Assembly: GCA_900554135.1 (NCBI GenBank)
Contig: USFU01000038.1
Span: 1 to 11,755 of the forward strand
Reading direction: 5' to 3'
DNA from: an uncultured Collinsella sp.
Lineage (GTDB): Bacteria; Actinomycetota; Coriobacteriia; Coriobacteriales; Coriobacteriaceae
DNA length: 11,755 nucleotides
In this document: in pieces, positions 1-8,563 of the stretch
Layout of the letters: the number at the start of each line of letters is the position of its first letter
Numbering within the stretch: position 1 is the first letter of the stretch
Made by a program: the position numbers and the translations under genes
The notes under the pieces: generated by a model
What the model saw: the letters and a program-made list of their open reading frames with translations, nothing else
What the model was told of the DNA's origin: nothing
Database searches by the model: none

Positions 1-3000
1 GCGCTCGTCCACTCGCGCTACTCCACCAACACCACGCCCAGCTGGGAGCGCGCGCACCCCAACCGCTTTATCATCCATAACGGCGAGATCAACACCCTCA
101 AGGGCAACGTCAACTGGATCCGCGCCCGCGAGCCCAACCTGTACAGCCCCGTGCTGCAGCACGATCTTGAGCGCGTGATGCCTATCATCAACCGCGAGGG
201 CTCCGACTCCGCGATTCTGGACAATGTGCTCGAGTTCCTGGTCATGAACGGCCGTCCGCTCACGCGTGCCGCGTCCATGTTGCTGCCCGAGCCGTGGGAC
301 CACAACGACAACCTGAGTGAGGAGCGCCGCGCCTACGACGCTTACCAGTCCATGCTCATGGAGCCGTGGGATGGTCCGGCGGCCATCGCCTTTACCGACG
401 GTCGCACGCTGGGCGCCGCCCTCGACCGCAACGGCCTGCGCCCCGCTCGTTACTACGTGACGCGCGACGGTCGCTTTATGCTGGCAAGCGAGGTGGGCAC
501 CATCGAGGTGAGCCCCGAGAACATCCTGACGAGCGGCTGTCTGGGGCCGGGCCAGATGCTCGAGGTCGACTTTGCCCGCGGGCGCGTCATCTACAACGAC
601 GAGCTGCGAGCCCGCTATGCCAAGGAAAAGCCCTACCGCGACTGGATCGCCGAGGAGACGCTGACCGTCGACGTGCTCGATAGGCCTGCCGCGGCAACGC
701 CCGCCGGGGACGCCGAGGTACCCGCCGCCGTGCGCATGGCTAAGCTCGGGTATCACTGGGATGACGTCGACGAGGTCGTGCGTCCCATGGCCCAGCAGGG
801 CAAGGCCCCGCTCGCCTCGATGGGCATCGACGCGCCGCTGGCTTGTCTGTCCAAGAAGACGCGTTCGTTCTTCGACTATTTCTATCAGCTGTTCGCTCAG
901 GTCACGAACCCGCCGATCGATGCCCTTCGCGAGCATATGGTCACCTCGACCACGCTCTACCTGGGCAACCACGGCAACCTGCTCGAGGATTCCCGTACGG
1001 CCTGCCAGCTGGTTCGCCTGGAGCGCCCGTTGCTCAACGAGGAGGAGTTCGAGCGTATCTGCGCCATCGACCGCGTGGGCTTTAAGACCTGCCGTTTCCG
1101 TGCCGTGTACCGCCGCGATGCCGGCGAAGGCGCGCTGCAGGCTGCGCTCAAGCAGCTTGCAGAGGACGTTGAGGCTGCGGTCCGCGACGGCGTGAACATC
1201 GTGGTGTTGAGCGATCGTGCCGCTGCGGGCGAGGTGCCCGTGCCCTCGCTGCTCGCCGTGGGCTGCGTGCACAACCACCTGATCCGCGCTGGCGTGCGTA
1301 CCTTTGCCGACATCGTGGTGGAGTGCGGCGACGCCGTGTCCCCGCACGACTTTGCGGCACTGGTGGGTTACTCCGCGAGCGGTGTCTATCCGTACAACGC
1401 GCATGCGTGCATCCGCGATCTGGCGGCGCGCGGCGACCTGGACGTGACGGCCGGGCAGGGTATCGACAACTACAACAAGGCTGCGACCGCCGGCATCGTT
1501 TCCATCATGTCCAAGATGGGCATCTCCACGGTGCAGAGCTACCATTCGGCGCAGATCTTCGAGGCCGTGGGCTTTACGTCGGAGTTCGTCAACGCGTACT
1601 TCGCCGGCACGGTGAGCCGTGTGGGCGGTATGGGTGTCGAGGACGTCGAGCGCGAGCAAAACGAGCGCTACGACGCCGCGCTCGCTATCCTTAAGAGCCC
1701 GGCTCCCGATCAGCTGCCCACGCTGGGTCTGACCAAGTGGCGCCCGCTCGGCGGCGAGGATCACCTCATCGATCCGCAGGTTGTCTACTTGCTGCAGACC
1801 GCCTGCCGTGAGGACAGCTACGACACCTTTAAGGAGTACAGCGCCCGCCTGCACCGCACCGGTCGTGCCGTGCGCCTGCGCGACCTGCTGGACTTTAATG
1901 CCAGCGGCCGCACTCCGGTGGCACTCGACGAGGTCGAGCCCGCACTCAACATCGTCCGCCGCTTTAACACCGGCGCCATGTCGTATGGCTCCATCAGCAA
2001 AGAGGCACACGAGTGCATGGCCATCGCCATGAACCGCCTGCACGGCCGTTCCAACTCCGGCGAGGGCGGCGAGGACCCGCGTCGCGAGACCCCGCTGGCC
2101 AACGGTGACTCCAAGAACTCCGCCATCAAGCAGGTGGCAAGCGCACGCTTTGGCGTGACGAGCCGCTACCTGTGCAGCGCCTTCGAGATTCAGATCAAGA
2201 TGGCCCAGGGCGCCAAGCCCGGCGAGGGCGGCCACCTGCCCGGCAAGAAGGTCTACCCCTGGATTGCCGAGGTCCGTCAGTCCACGCCCGGCATCGGCCT
2301 GATCTCGCCTCCGCCGCATCACGACATCTACTCCATCGAGGACCTGGCAGAGCTGATCTTTGACCTTAAGAACGCCAACCCCGGCGCGCGCGTGTCGGTC
2401 AAGCTGGTCAGCGAAGCCGGCGTCGGCACCATCGCCACCGGTGTGGCCAAGGGTGCTGCCGACAAGATCTTGATCAGCGGCCACAATGGCGGCTCGGGTG
2501 CCGCTGCGCGCGACTCTATCTGGCATGCGGGTCTGCCGCTGGAGCTTGGCCTTGCCGAGGCCCAGCAGACGCTGCTGCAAAACGGCCTGCGCTCACGTGT
2601 GGTGCTCGAGGCCGACGGCAAGCTCATGGACGGCACCGACGTTGCCGTCGCCTGCTTGCTGGGCGCCGAGGAGTTTGGCTTTGCGACCATGCCGCTCATC
2701 TCCATGGGCTGCCTCATGCAGCGTGACTGCCAGCAGGACACCTGCCCGGCCGGCATCGCGACGCAAAACTGCCGCCTGCGTCGCGGCTTCCGCGGCAAGC
2801 CCGAGCACGTTGAGCACTTTATGCTCTTTGTAGCCGAGCAGCTGCGCGAGGTCATGGCGAGCCTGGGCTTCCGCACCGTCGATGAGATGGTTGGCCATCC
2901 CGAGTGTTTGCGCCAGATCGAGGTGCCGGGCAACCGCAAGGCCAACCTGCTGGATCTGTCGCCCGTGCTGGCAAGCGCGACCTGTGAGTTCGGTGCCCAT

Positions 3001-4023
3001 ATCCCAGGCGCCGACGGCCGCCACTTCCTGCCCCAGATGGCTGCCGACAGCGAGCTCGACAAGACGCTCGACTCCACGCTGTTTGTGCCCTATACGGCCG
3101 ATGCCCGTGCGCACCTGCGCCCGATTCGCTTCCGCGCCGATATCGCCAACGTCAACCGCTGCGTGGGTACCATCTTGGGCAACGCAGTGACCAAGGCGCA
3201 TCCCGAGGGTTTGCCCGCCGGCTCCATCACCATCGATTGCGATGGTTCGGCCGGTCAGAGCTTTGGCGCCTTCCTGCCGCGCGGCGTGACGCTCAACGTG
3301 TGCGGCGACGCCAACGACTACTTTGGCAAGGGCCTTTCGGGCGGCGAGGTGTCGGTGCGCCCCAACCCGCATGCGACCTACAAGTTCGACGAGAACATCA
3401 TCGTGGGCAACGTTGCGTTCTTTGGTGCCACGAGCGGTCGCGGCTTCATTAACGGCCTTGCCGGCCAGCGTTTTGCCGTGCGCAACTCCGGTGCCACCGT
3501 GGTGGTCGAGGGCTGCGGCAACCATGGCTGCGAGTACATGACGGGCGGTCTGGCGCTCATCCTGGGCGAGGTCGGGCAGAACTTTGCCGCCGGCATGACG
3601 GGCGGCGTGGCCTATGTCTTTGACCAATACGGCACGCTCGACGCCCGCGTGAACCACGAGAGCGTGGAGCTCAAGGCCCCGACGGCCGGCGAGCTGGCGC
3701 AGATTCGCGAGCTCATCCAGGAGCACGTGGACGCGACGCAGAGCCCGCGCGGCATTAAGTTGCTGTACAGCTTTGAGACGATGAGCAAGCACTTTGTGAA
3801 GGTCATTCCGACCGAGTACGAGCGCGTGCTGGCGATTGTCGCCGCGGGCGAGGCGGCCGGCAAGACGCATGCGCAGGCTGAGGAGCTGGCGTTTGACATT
3901 GTGACCGGTCGCGCGAGTGCCGCGGATGTCGCTCGCTTTGATGTCGCGGGCGGTGCTGCGGGCACGGGTGTTGCGCCCGTGGCCGCTACCGGTTCTGTTG
4001 CTTCGACCAAGAAGGAGGCGTAA
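1..4023 (+). CDS. gltB: Glutamate synthase large (alpha) subunit, 5' end cut off by the window edge
   Basis: This is the large subunit of glutamate synthase, which hydrolyses glutamine and passes the ammonia to 2-oxoglutarate to make glutamate. Frame 1 is open from base 1, giving 1,340 visible residues. Family members are about 1,500 residues, so roughly the first 150-200, including the catalytic N-terminal Cys of the class II amidotransferase domain, lie outside the window. The amidotransferase signatures HSRYSTNT (visible residues 4-11) and HNGEIN (26-31) are present, so the ATG at 151 is internal. The FMN/synthase domain begins near MSYGSIS (660) and includes PGEGGHLPG (about 740) and GHNGGSG (827-833). 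Cysteines 904, 910 and 915 fit the [3Fe-4S] ligand pattern. A glycine-rich beta-helix domain follows from about 1,100. The last 35 or so residues are an Ala/Gly/Val-rich tail that looks unstructured. It forms an operon with gltD. Confidence 0.97.
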   Translation, partial: ALVHSRYSTNTTPSWERAHPNRFIIHNGEINTLKGNVNWIRAREPNLYSPVLQHDLERVMPIINREGSDSAILDNVLEFLVMNGRPLTRAASMLLPEPWDHNDNLSEERRAYDAYQSMLMEPWDGPAAIAFTDGRTLGAALDRNGLRPARYYVTRDGRFMLASEVGTIEVSPENILTSGCLGPGQMLEVDFARGRVIYNDELRARYAKEKPYRDWIAEETLTVDVLDRPAAATPAGDAEVPAAVRMAKLGYHWDDVDEVVRPMAQQGKAPLASMGIDAPLACLSKKTRSFFDYFYQLFAQVTNPPIDALREHMVTSTTLYLGNHGNLLEDSRTACQLVRLERPLLNEEEFERICAIDRVGFKTCRFRAVYRRDAGEGALQAALKQLAEDVEAAVRDGVNIVVLSDRAAAGEVPVPSLLAVGCVHNHLIRAGVRTFADIVVECGDAVSPHDFAALVGYSASGVYPYNAHACIRDLAARGDLDVTAGQGIDNYNKAATAGIVSIMSKMGISTVQSYHSAQIFEAVGFTSEFVNAYFAGTVSRVGGMGVEDVEREQNERYDAALAILKSPAPDQLPTLGLTKWRPLGGEDHLIDPQVVYLLQTACREDSYDTFKEYSARLHRTGRAVRLRDLLDFNASGRTPVALDEVEPALNIVRRFNTGAMSYGSISKEAHECMAIAMNRLHGRSNSGEGGEDPRRETPLANGDSKNSAIKQVASARFGVTSRYLCSAFEIQIKMAQGAKPGEGGHLPGKKVYPWIAEVRQSTPGIGLISPPPHHDIYSIEDLAELIFDLKNANPGARVSVKLVSEAGVGTIATGVAKGAADKILISGHNGGSGAAARDSIWHAGLPLELGLAEAQQTLLQNGLRSRVVLEADGKLMDGTDVAVACLLGAEEFGFATMPLISMGCLMQRDCQQDTCPAGIATQNCRLRRGFRGKPEHVEHFMLFVAEQLREVMASLGFRTVDEMVGHPECLRQIEVPGNRKANLLDLSPVLASATCEFGAHIPGADGRHFLPQMAADSELDKTLDSTLFVPYTADARAHLRPIRFRADIANVNRCVGTILGNAVTKAHPEGLPAGSITIDCDGSAGQSFGAFLPRGVTLNVCGDANDYFGKGLSGGEVSVRPNPHATYKFDENIIVGNVAFFGATSGRGFINGLAGQRFAVRNSGATVVVEGCGNHGCEYMTGGLALILGEVGQNFAAGMTGGVAYVFDQYGTLDARVNHESVELKAPTAGELAQIRELIQEHVDATQSPRGIKLLYSFETMSKHFVKVIPTEYERVLAIVAAGEAAGKTHAQAEELAFDIVTGRASAADVARFDVAGGAAGTGVAPVAATGSVASTKKEA
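4012..4018 (+). promoter_or_regulatory. Ribosome binding site of gltD inside the gltB 3' end
   Basis: AAGGAGG lies in the last codons of gltB, 10 bases before the gltD ATG at 4029. Its position inside the upstream gene supports translation of both subunits from one mRNA. Confidence 0.8.
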
Positions 4024-4028
4024 GTGCC

Positions 4029-5510
<1,482 letters not shown>

Positions 5511-5934
5511 GGTAGCCGCGGAGTTATTCAACAATCGAATCGGCAAGGGCTGTCCCCAACGGCCGGCACATACGGAACGTCCCCAAGTGCCGGCAGCTGG
5601 GGACGTTCCTTATGTGTCGGCATCCGGGGACACTCCTTGCGAGTTCGCAGGCGACTTTGTCATTTGTCGACGTGCAAGTGTTCATTCGTTGACGTTTGCG
5701 ATTGTGCTACTCTGCTCTTTCTGTGGTGGCTGCGGGCATCTGGCTCAAAAGGGCGGGCTGGCTGTCCATGTCTACCTGCGGTTTCTTTGCGGTGCGCTCA
5801 TTCGGTCAAGTGTCCCGTCAAGTGTTTGGTTAGCATCTGGTTTGCGGTCGAAGGCCTATTTTGCCCGCGCTTGCCTCGGTTGCTCGCCCTCCTCGTAAGC
5901 TCAAAATGAGGTCCATCAGTTTGAGGAGGATGCC
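5511..5934. other. Intergenic region between gltD and the 235-residue protein gene
   Basis: This 424-base stretch is visibly less GC-rich than the flanking genes. It holds the 82-base hairpin at 5551-5632, a 13-base direct repeat with 22-base period at 5661-5695, and the ribosome binding site GAGGAGGA at 5923-5930 of the next gene. Open frames exist in it (for example 5637-5909), but they are Cys/Arg-rich, lack a convincing ribosome binding site and resemble no family I know. A promoter for the downstream gene should lie here, but I cannot point to a good -35/-10 pair. Confidence 0.6.
5551..5632. repeat. 82-base long inverted repeat (REP-like hairpin) ending in TGTCCCC/GGGGACA
   Basis: The arms 5551-5585 and 5598-5632 are 35 bases each and match at 29 positions when one is reverse-complemented. 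The loop is 12 bases and contains the palindrome TGCCGGCA. Both ends of each arm carry a CCCC/GGGG block next to ACGT or TGT (for example GGAACGTCCCCA). No T-run follows either side, so it is not a normal intrinsic terminator. I judge it to be a dispersed intergenic palindrome, though it could also protect the 3' end of the glt mRNA. Confidence 0.8.
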
Positions 5935-6642
5935 ATGACTGACCAAGTTTTTGACCGAGCACAGCTGGCCGAAGCCGTCGGCAACGATATTGCCGACATG
6001 GCTCACTTTTGGATGCTGCGGAAGTTTCAATTCCTGGAGCCGGCGCGCGAGCAGTTCGAGATTATCGTCGATCCGTGGCTCAGCTATTGCGAGGAACCTT
6101 CTCAAAACGAAATCATGGCCTACAACATGGCGTTTACCGATTGGCTGCTGTTTGAGCGCCCCTATTACCACGGCAAGACGCTGTTGGAGCTGTATGTGGA
6201 TGAGCCGCCAGCGTCAATTTCTCCTGCTTCGCTCGGGCGACTTAAGCAGGTGCGTGACACGCAGCATTTCTCGCGCTTTGGCATTTTGGACAAGGATCCC
6301 GCGACTGGCATGGTCGTGCTGAAAGACACGCGCACCGACCGTCGCTTTGACGTCTACGACCCACATATCGTGCAAAAGGAGCACTGGAACGATGGCGCGA
6401 TCGCGGTGCGACTCGCGTGCGTCGACGATGTCTGGCTGACGGCGGGGCAGCTCTACTTGTATGACATCGCGCGTCTGAGCGACACAGCGGTCGACGGGCC
6501 GGGCGCGGTGCATCCCGAGGACCTAGAGGACGGTTTCGACACCTCGTGCATCAGCTTCTTTTTGCGCCTGGTCCGTGACGTCATGGGCGCCCAGGGGCGG
6601 TACGTGAAGTCGCTCAATATTTACGAGCAGGAATGGGAGTAG
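5935..6642 (+). CDS. Hypothetical protein, 235 residues, possibly related to uncharacterised SEC-C-associated proteins
   Basis: I do not recognise a named family. The protein is soluble-looking, with no signal peptide or membrane segment, is rich in aromatic and acidic residues, and has many Trp/Tyr/Phe. Residues 63-90 (AFTDWLLFERP, then GKTLLELYV) followed by a segment of the type SPASLGRLKQ and then a beta-rich stretch (115-180) recall, from memory only, bacterial proteins that often end in an SEC-C zinc motif. No such Cys cluster is present here. The ATG at 5935 is well supported by GAGGAGGA ending 4 bases upstream. The gene is monocistronic by position: a 424-base gap precedes it and a palindrome array begins 38 bases after its stop. 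Coding potential is convincing from the codon pattern and clean start; function is unknown. Confidence 0.82.
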   Translation: MTDQVFDRAQLAEAVGNDIADMAHFWMLRKFQFLEPAREQFEIIVDPWLSYCEEPSQNEIMAYNMAFTDWLLFERPYYHGKTLLELYVDEPPASISPASLGRLKQVRDTQHFSRFGILDKDPATGMVVLKDTRTDRRFDVYDPHIVQKEHWNDGAIAVRLACVDDVWLTAGQLYLYDIARLSDTAVDGPGAVHPEDLEDGFDTSCISFFLRLVRDVMGAQGRYVKSLNIYEQEWE

Positions 6643-6679
6643 GGGATGGACTGTCTCCCGCCTTGCCTTCTGCCTTTAT

Positions 6680-6978
6680 GTCTCGATTTGTAACGTTTGG
6701 GGACAAAAAACCGGTCTACCTGTTACAGATCGAGACGAACGCTTGGGCGCCGCTGGTTTGTCTAAATCTGTAACGTTTGGGTGCCTGGAGAACGTCTTAC
6801 TGTTACGGATCGAGACGTTTGGCATCTGGCTGGGGGGAATGTCTCAATCTGTAACATCTAGCGGCCAAAAATCGGTCTTCCTGTTACAGATTGAGACAAA
6901 GAGGTGCAATGCTGCGCGAATGTCTCGATCTGTAACGTTTGGCGGCTGCTTGTGCCCGTAATTGTTACAGATCAAGAC
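6680..6978. repeat. Upstream palindromic array: four 57-base units, 23-24-base spacers
   Basis: Units 1-4 lie at 6680-6736, 6760-6816, 6841-6897 and 6922-6978. Each is exactly 57 bases: a 15-base left arm of the type GTCTCGATCTGTAAC, a 27-base centre and a 15-base right arm of the type GTTACAGATCGAGAC. Spacers are 23, 24 and 24 bases, so the period is 80-81. Unit 3 has perfectly matching arms, unit 1 has one G-T wobble, unit 4 has one mismatch and unit 2 has three. The centres of several units can pair a little further (GGCC with GGTC around an A-rich loop in unit 3). Spacer and centre sequences are related between units, unlike CRISPR spacers. No cas gene is present. The array lies directly before the nuclease-like gene, and unit 4 would overlap that gene if it began at the upstream TTG. 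Confidence 0.93.
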
Positions 6979-7031
6979 GTTTGTCGACAGTGGCAACGGT
7001 GGCAATGGTCCATTTGTCCGATGTGGTGGTG

Positions 7032-8075
7032 ATGGAAGTGTCTAATACCGTTCTTAAACACAAGCATGCAACACGTAACACCTTGGCGCGGAATAGGATG
7101 CTTGCCAGGCTCACGAAGGCGGCTGAACAAGGCGTGCTGCTTGTGACACACGACAATGCCGAGCTCATGTGGCTGCGGCGTCATGTGGGAATCGATGATA
7201 TTGCGGAGCCCGAGCCGTATCTGTTCTGTTTTCAACATGATTGGGATGCGTTGACGTCGGCGGAGCGAGCGCTGCGTACCATCAAAGGGCTTGTGGAGTT
7301 TCATCCCGATTGGGCGTTTTGGGGTTATGACGCGGCGCTTTTGTGGGGTCTGGAGGTGCCGAATGATCTGCTCGGGCCGCGATTTCTTGTTAAGACAGGT
7401 TGCTCGGTGCCGCTGAGTGCAGGATGCCGGCTGATGCGTCCGCAGGCGGCGGGTGCGCTTGAACAAGTCGACGGCGTGCGGGTGACGCCGTTTTGGCGCA
7501 CGGTAGAGGATTGCCTGCTGCGCGCGCCGTTTTCGTATGGCCTGGCGATTGCCGATTCTGCGTTGCGAACAAAGGGCGTATCGCGCGATGACCTGAGCGA
7601 GTGTCTCCGCTCCGATTGCGAGGGCAGGCGAGGGCATCGCAGAGCGCAGGTGATCGCGTCGTATGCGGACGGGCTGTCTGAAAACGGCGGCGAGTCTCGT
7701 TTTCGGGCGTTCTTTATTGCATACGGTTTTCCGGTGCCAGAGTTGCAGGTGGAGTTTCGTGATCCGCTCGATCTGAATCAGGTATTTCGAGTCGACTATT
7801 TCTGGAGGCTCGAGGACGGAACGTGCGTGATTGGCGAGCTGGACGGAAAGGGGAAGTATACCCTGCAGGATGGTGGGGGTCGGGAGTCGATCGACCCATT
7901 CGTGGCAGAACGTCAGCGAGAGTCTCATCTGACGATGCTCGGACACAAGGTGCTTCGGTTTACGTTTGATGAGCTCAAGAATCCGAGGAAGCTGGCTGAA
8001 AAGATGAGACTGGCGGGCATTCCGCAGCGGGTTGATCTGGCGGAGGAATGGAGGCGGCAGTGGTACGGACGCTGA
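7032..8075 (+). CDS. AbiEi-like protein with C-terminal DUF559-type nuclease-like domain, flanked by palindromic arrays
   Basis: The protein is 347 residues if it starts at ATG 7032. Residues 23-65 (RMLARLTKAAEQGVLLVTHD and following) look like the N-terminal helix-turn-helix region of AbiEi-type proteins common in actinobacteria. Residues 80-190 fit the AbiEi-like middle part (WGYDAALLWGL at 97-107). The C-terminal part has ESRFR (221-225), RVDYFW (253-258) and GELDGKGKY (268-276), which read as the E, D and E-x-D-x-K acidic/lysine set of the DUF559/PD-(D/E)xK fold. The late motif KVLRFTFDEL (306-315) is typical of the same fold. No AbiEii toxin partner is adjacent. The start is uncertain: the frame is open back to a TTG at 6939 inside palindrome unit 4, and ATGs at 7005 and 7098 are alternatives, none with a strong ribosome binding site. 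Codon use is less GC-biased than the glt genes, which hints at horizontal acquisition. Confidence 0.82.
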   Translation: MEVSNTVLKHKHATRNTLARNRMLARLTKAAEQGVLLVTHDNAELMWLRRHVGIDDIAEPEPYLFCFQHDWDALTSAERALRTIKGLVEFHPDWAFWGYDAALLWGLEVPNDLLGPRFLVKTGCSVPLSAGCRLMRPQAAGALEQVDGVRVTPFWRTVEDCLLRAPFSYGLAIADSALRTKGVSRDDLSECLRSDCEGRRGHRRAQVIASYADGLSENGGESRFRAFFIAYGFPVPELQVEFRDPLDLNQVFRVDYFWRLEDGTCVIGELDGKGKYTLQDGGGRESIDPFVAERQRESHLTMLGHKVLRFTFDELKNPRKLAEKMRLAGIPQRVDLAEEWRRQWYGR

Positions 8076-8116
8076 GGGGTGCAACTGACGCGGATGTGGT
8101 TGTTCCTGCCGAGTTT

Positions 8117-8414
8117 GTCTCGATCTGTAACAACAAGGAGCCGTTTGGCCACGTAACTGTTACAGATCAAGACAGAAGGTTGGCTACCGCTAAAAGATCT
8201 CAATCTGTAACATCTAGAGGCCGAAAACCTGTCTACTTGTTACAGAATTAGACGTTTGACGACAGGGCTGGAGAATATCTCAATCTGTAACATCTAACGG
8301 CCGAAATTCGACCCAACTGTTACAGATTGAGACAAAGGTTGGGCGCGGTGCCGAAAGATCTCGATCTGTAACATCTGGCTGCTAAAACCCGGTCTACCTG
8401 TTATAGATTGAGAC
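8117..8414. repeat. Downstream palindromic array: four more 57-base units, 23-24-base spacers
   Basis: Units 5-8 lie at 8117-8173, 8197-8253, 8277-8333 and 8358-8414, all exactly 57 bases with the same 15/27/15 layout as the upstream array. Spacers are 23, 23 and 24 bases. Units 6-8 begin ATCTC instead of GTCTC. Unit 7 has arms matching at all but the outermost base; unit 6 has a degenerate right arm (ending GAATTAGAC); unit 8 has GTTATAG in place of GTTACAG. The array starts 41 bases after the stop of the nuclease-like gene and ends 149 bases before the amidohydrolase start. It has no T-tracts, so it is not a set of intrinsic terminators. Confidence 0.93.
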
Positions 8415-8518
8415 ATTTCCCGGATGTCGCTGGGATGGGACTGCAACGCATTCCGTTCCCCGCATCTTCTCCTTTCTCCGTTAACCGATATGTCCGCAGC
8501 AACCCTGTCGCGCTGGGT

Positions 8519-8524
8519 GATAAT
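8519..8524 (+). promoter_or_regulatory. Possible -10 element upstream of the amidohydrolase gene
   Basis: GATAAT lies 39 bases before the ATG at 8564 and would give a short leader containing the ribosome binding site. No good -35 is visible at 16-18 bases upstream, so this is only a candidate. The rest of 8415-8563 shows nothing else clear. Confidence 0.25.
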
Positions 8525-8550
8525 GGACAAATGTTCAAGTTAATCGTGAG

Positions 8551-8557
8551 GGAGGAG
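8551..8557 (+). promoter_or_regulatory. Ribosome binding site that fixes the amidohydrolase start
   Basis: GGAGGAG ends 6 bases before ATG 8564. The frame is open further upstream to an ATG at 8408 inside palindrome unit 8, but that extension would encode 52 residues of repeat-derived sequence and has no such site. Confidence 0.8.
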
Positions 8558-8563
8558 CTCGAT

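Noticed and set aside
5689..5713. A promoter made of TTGACG and TACTCT
   Set aside because: The spacing between the two boxes is only about 13 bases, too short for a standard sigma-70-type promoter.
5637..5909. A 90-residue Cys-rich open frame in the gltD downstream gap
   Set aside because: No ribosome binding site, no recognisable family, and it runs up to the leader of the next gene.
6743..6961. A 72-residue open frame in the upstream array
   Set aside because: It simply reads through units 2 and 3 and parts of the array, with repeated peptide words that come from the DNA repeat.
6680..6978. A CRISPR array
   Set aside because: Period and spacer length are regular, but the units are long palindromes that vary between copies, the spacers are related to each other in two classes, and no cas gene is present.
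6972..8084. A 370-residue open frame on the minus strand
   Set aside because: It is a shadow of the nuclease-like gene in the opposite strand; its product shows no family features, while the plus-strand frame has clear domain motifs.
8117..8414. Tandem intrinsic terminators after the nuclease-like gene
   Set aside because: The hairpins are not followed by T-runs, and the same units lie upstream of the gene.
8408..8563. A 52-residue N-terminal extension of the amidohydrolase
   Set aside because: It starts within palindrome unit 8, has no ribosome binding site and precedes the normal family N-terminus; ATG 8564 has GGAGGAG upstream.
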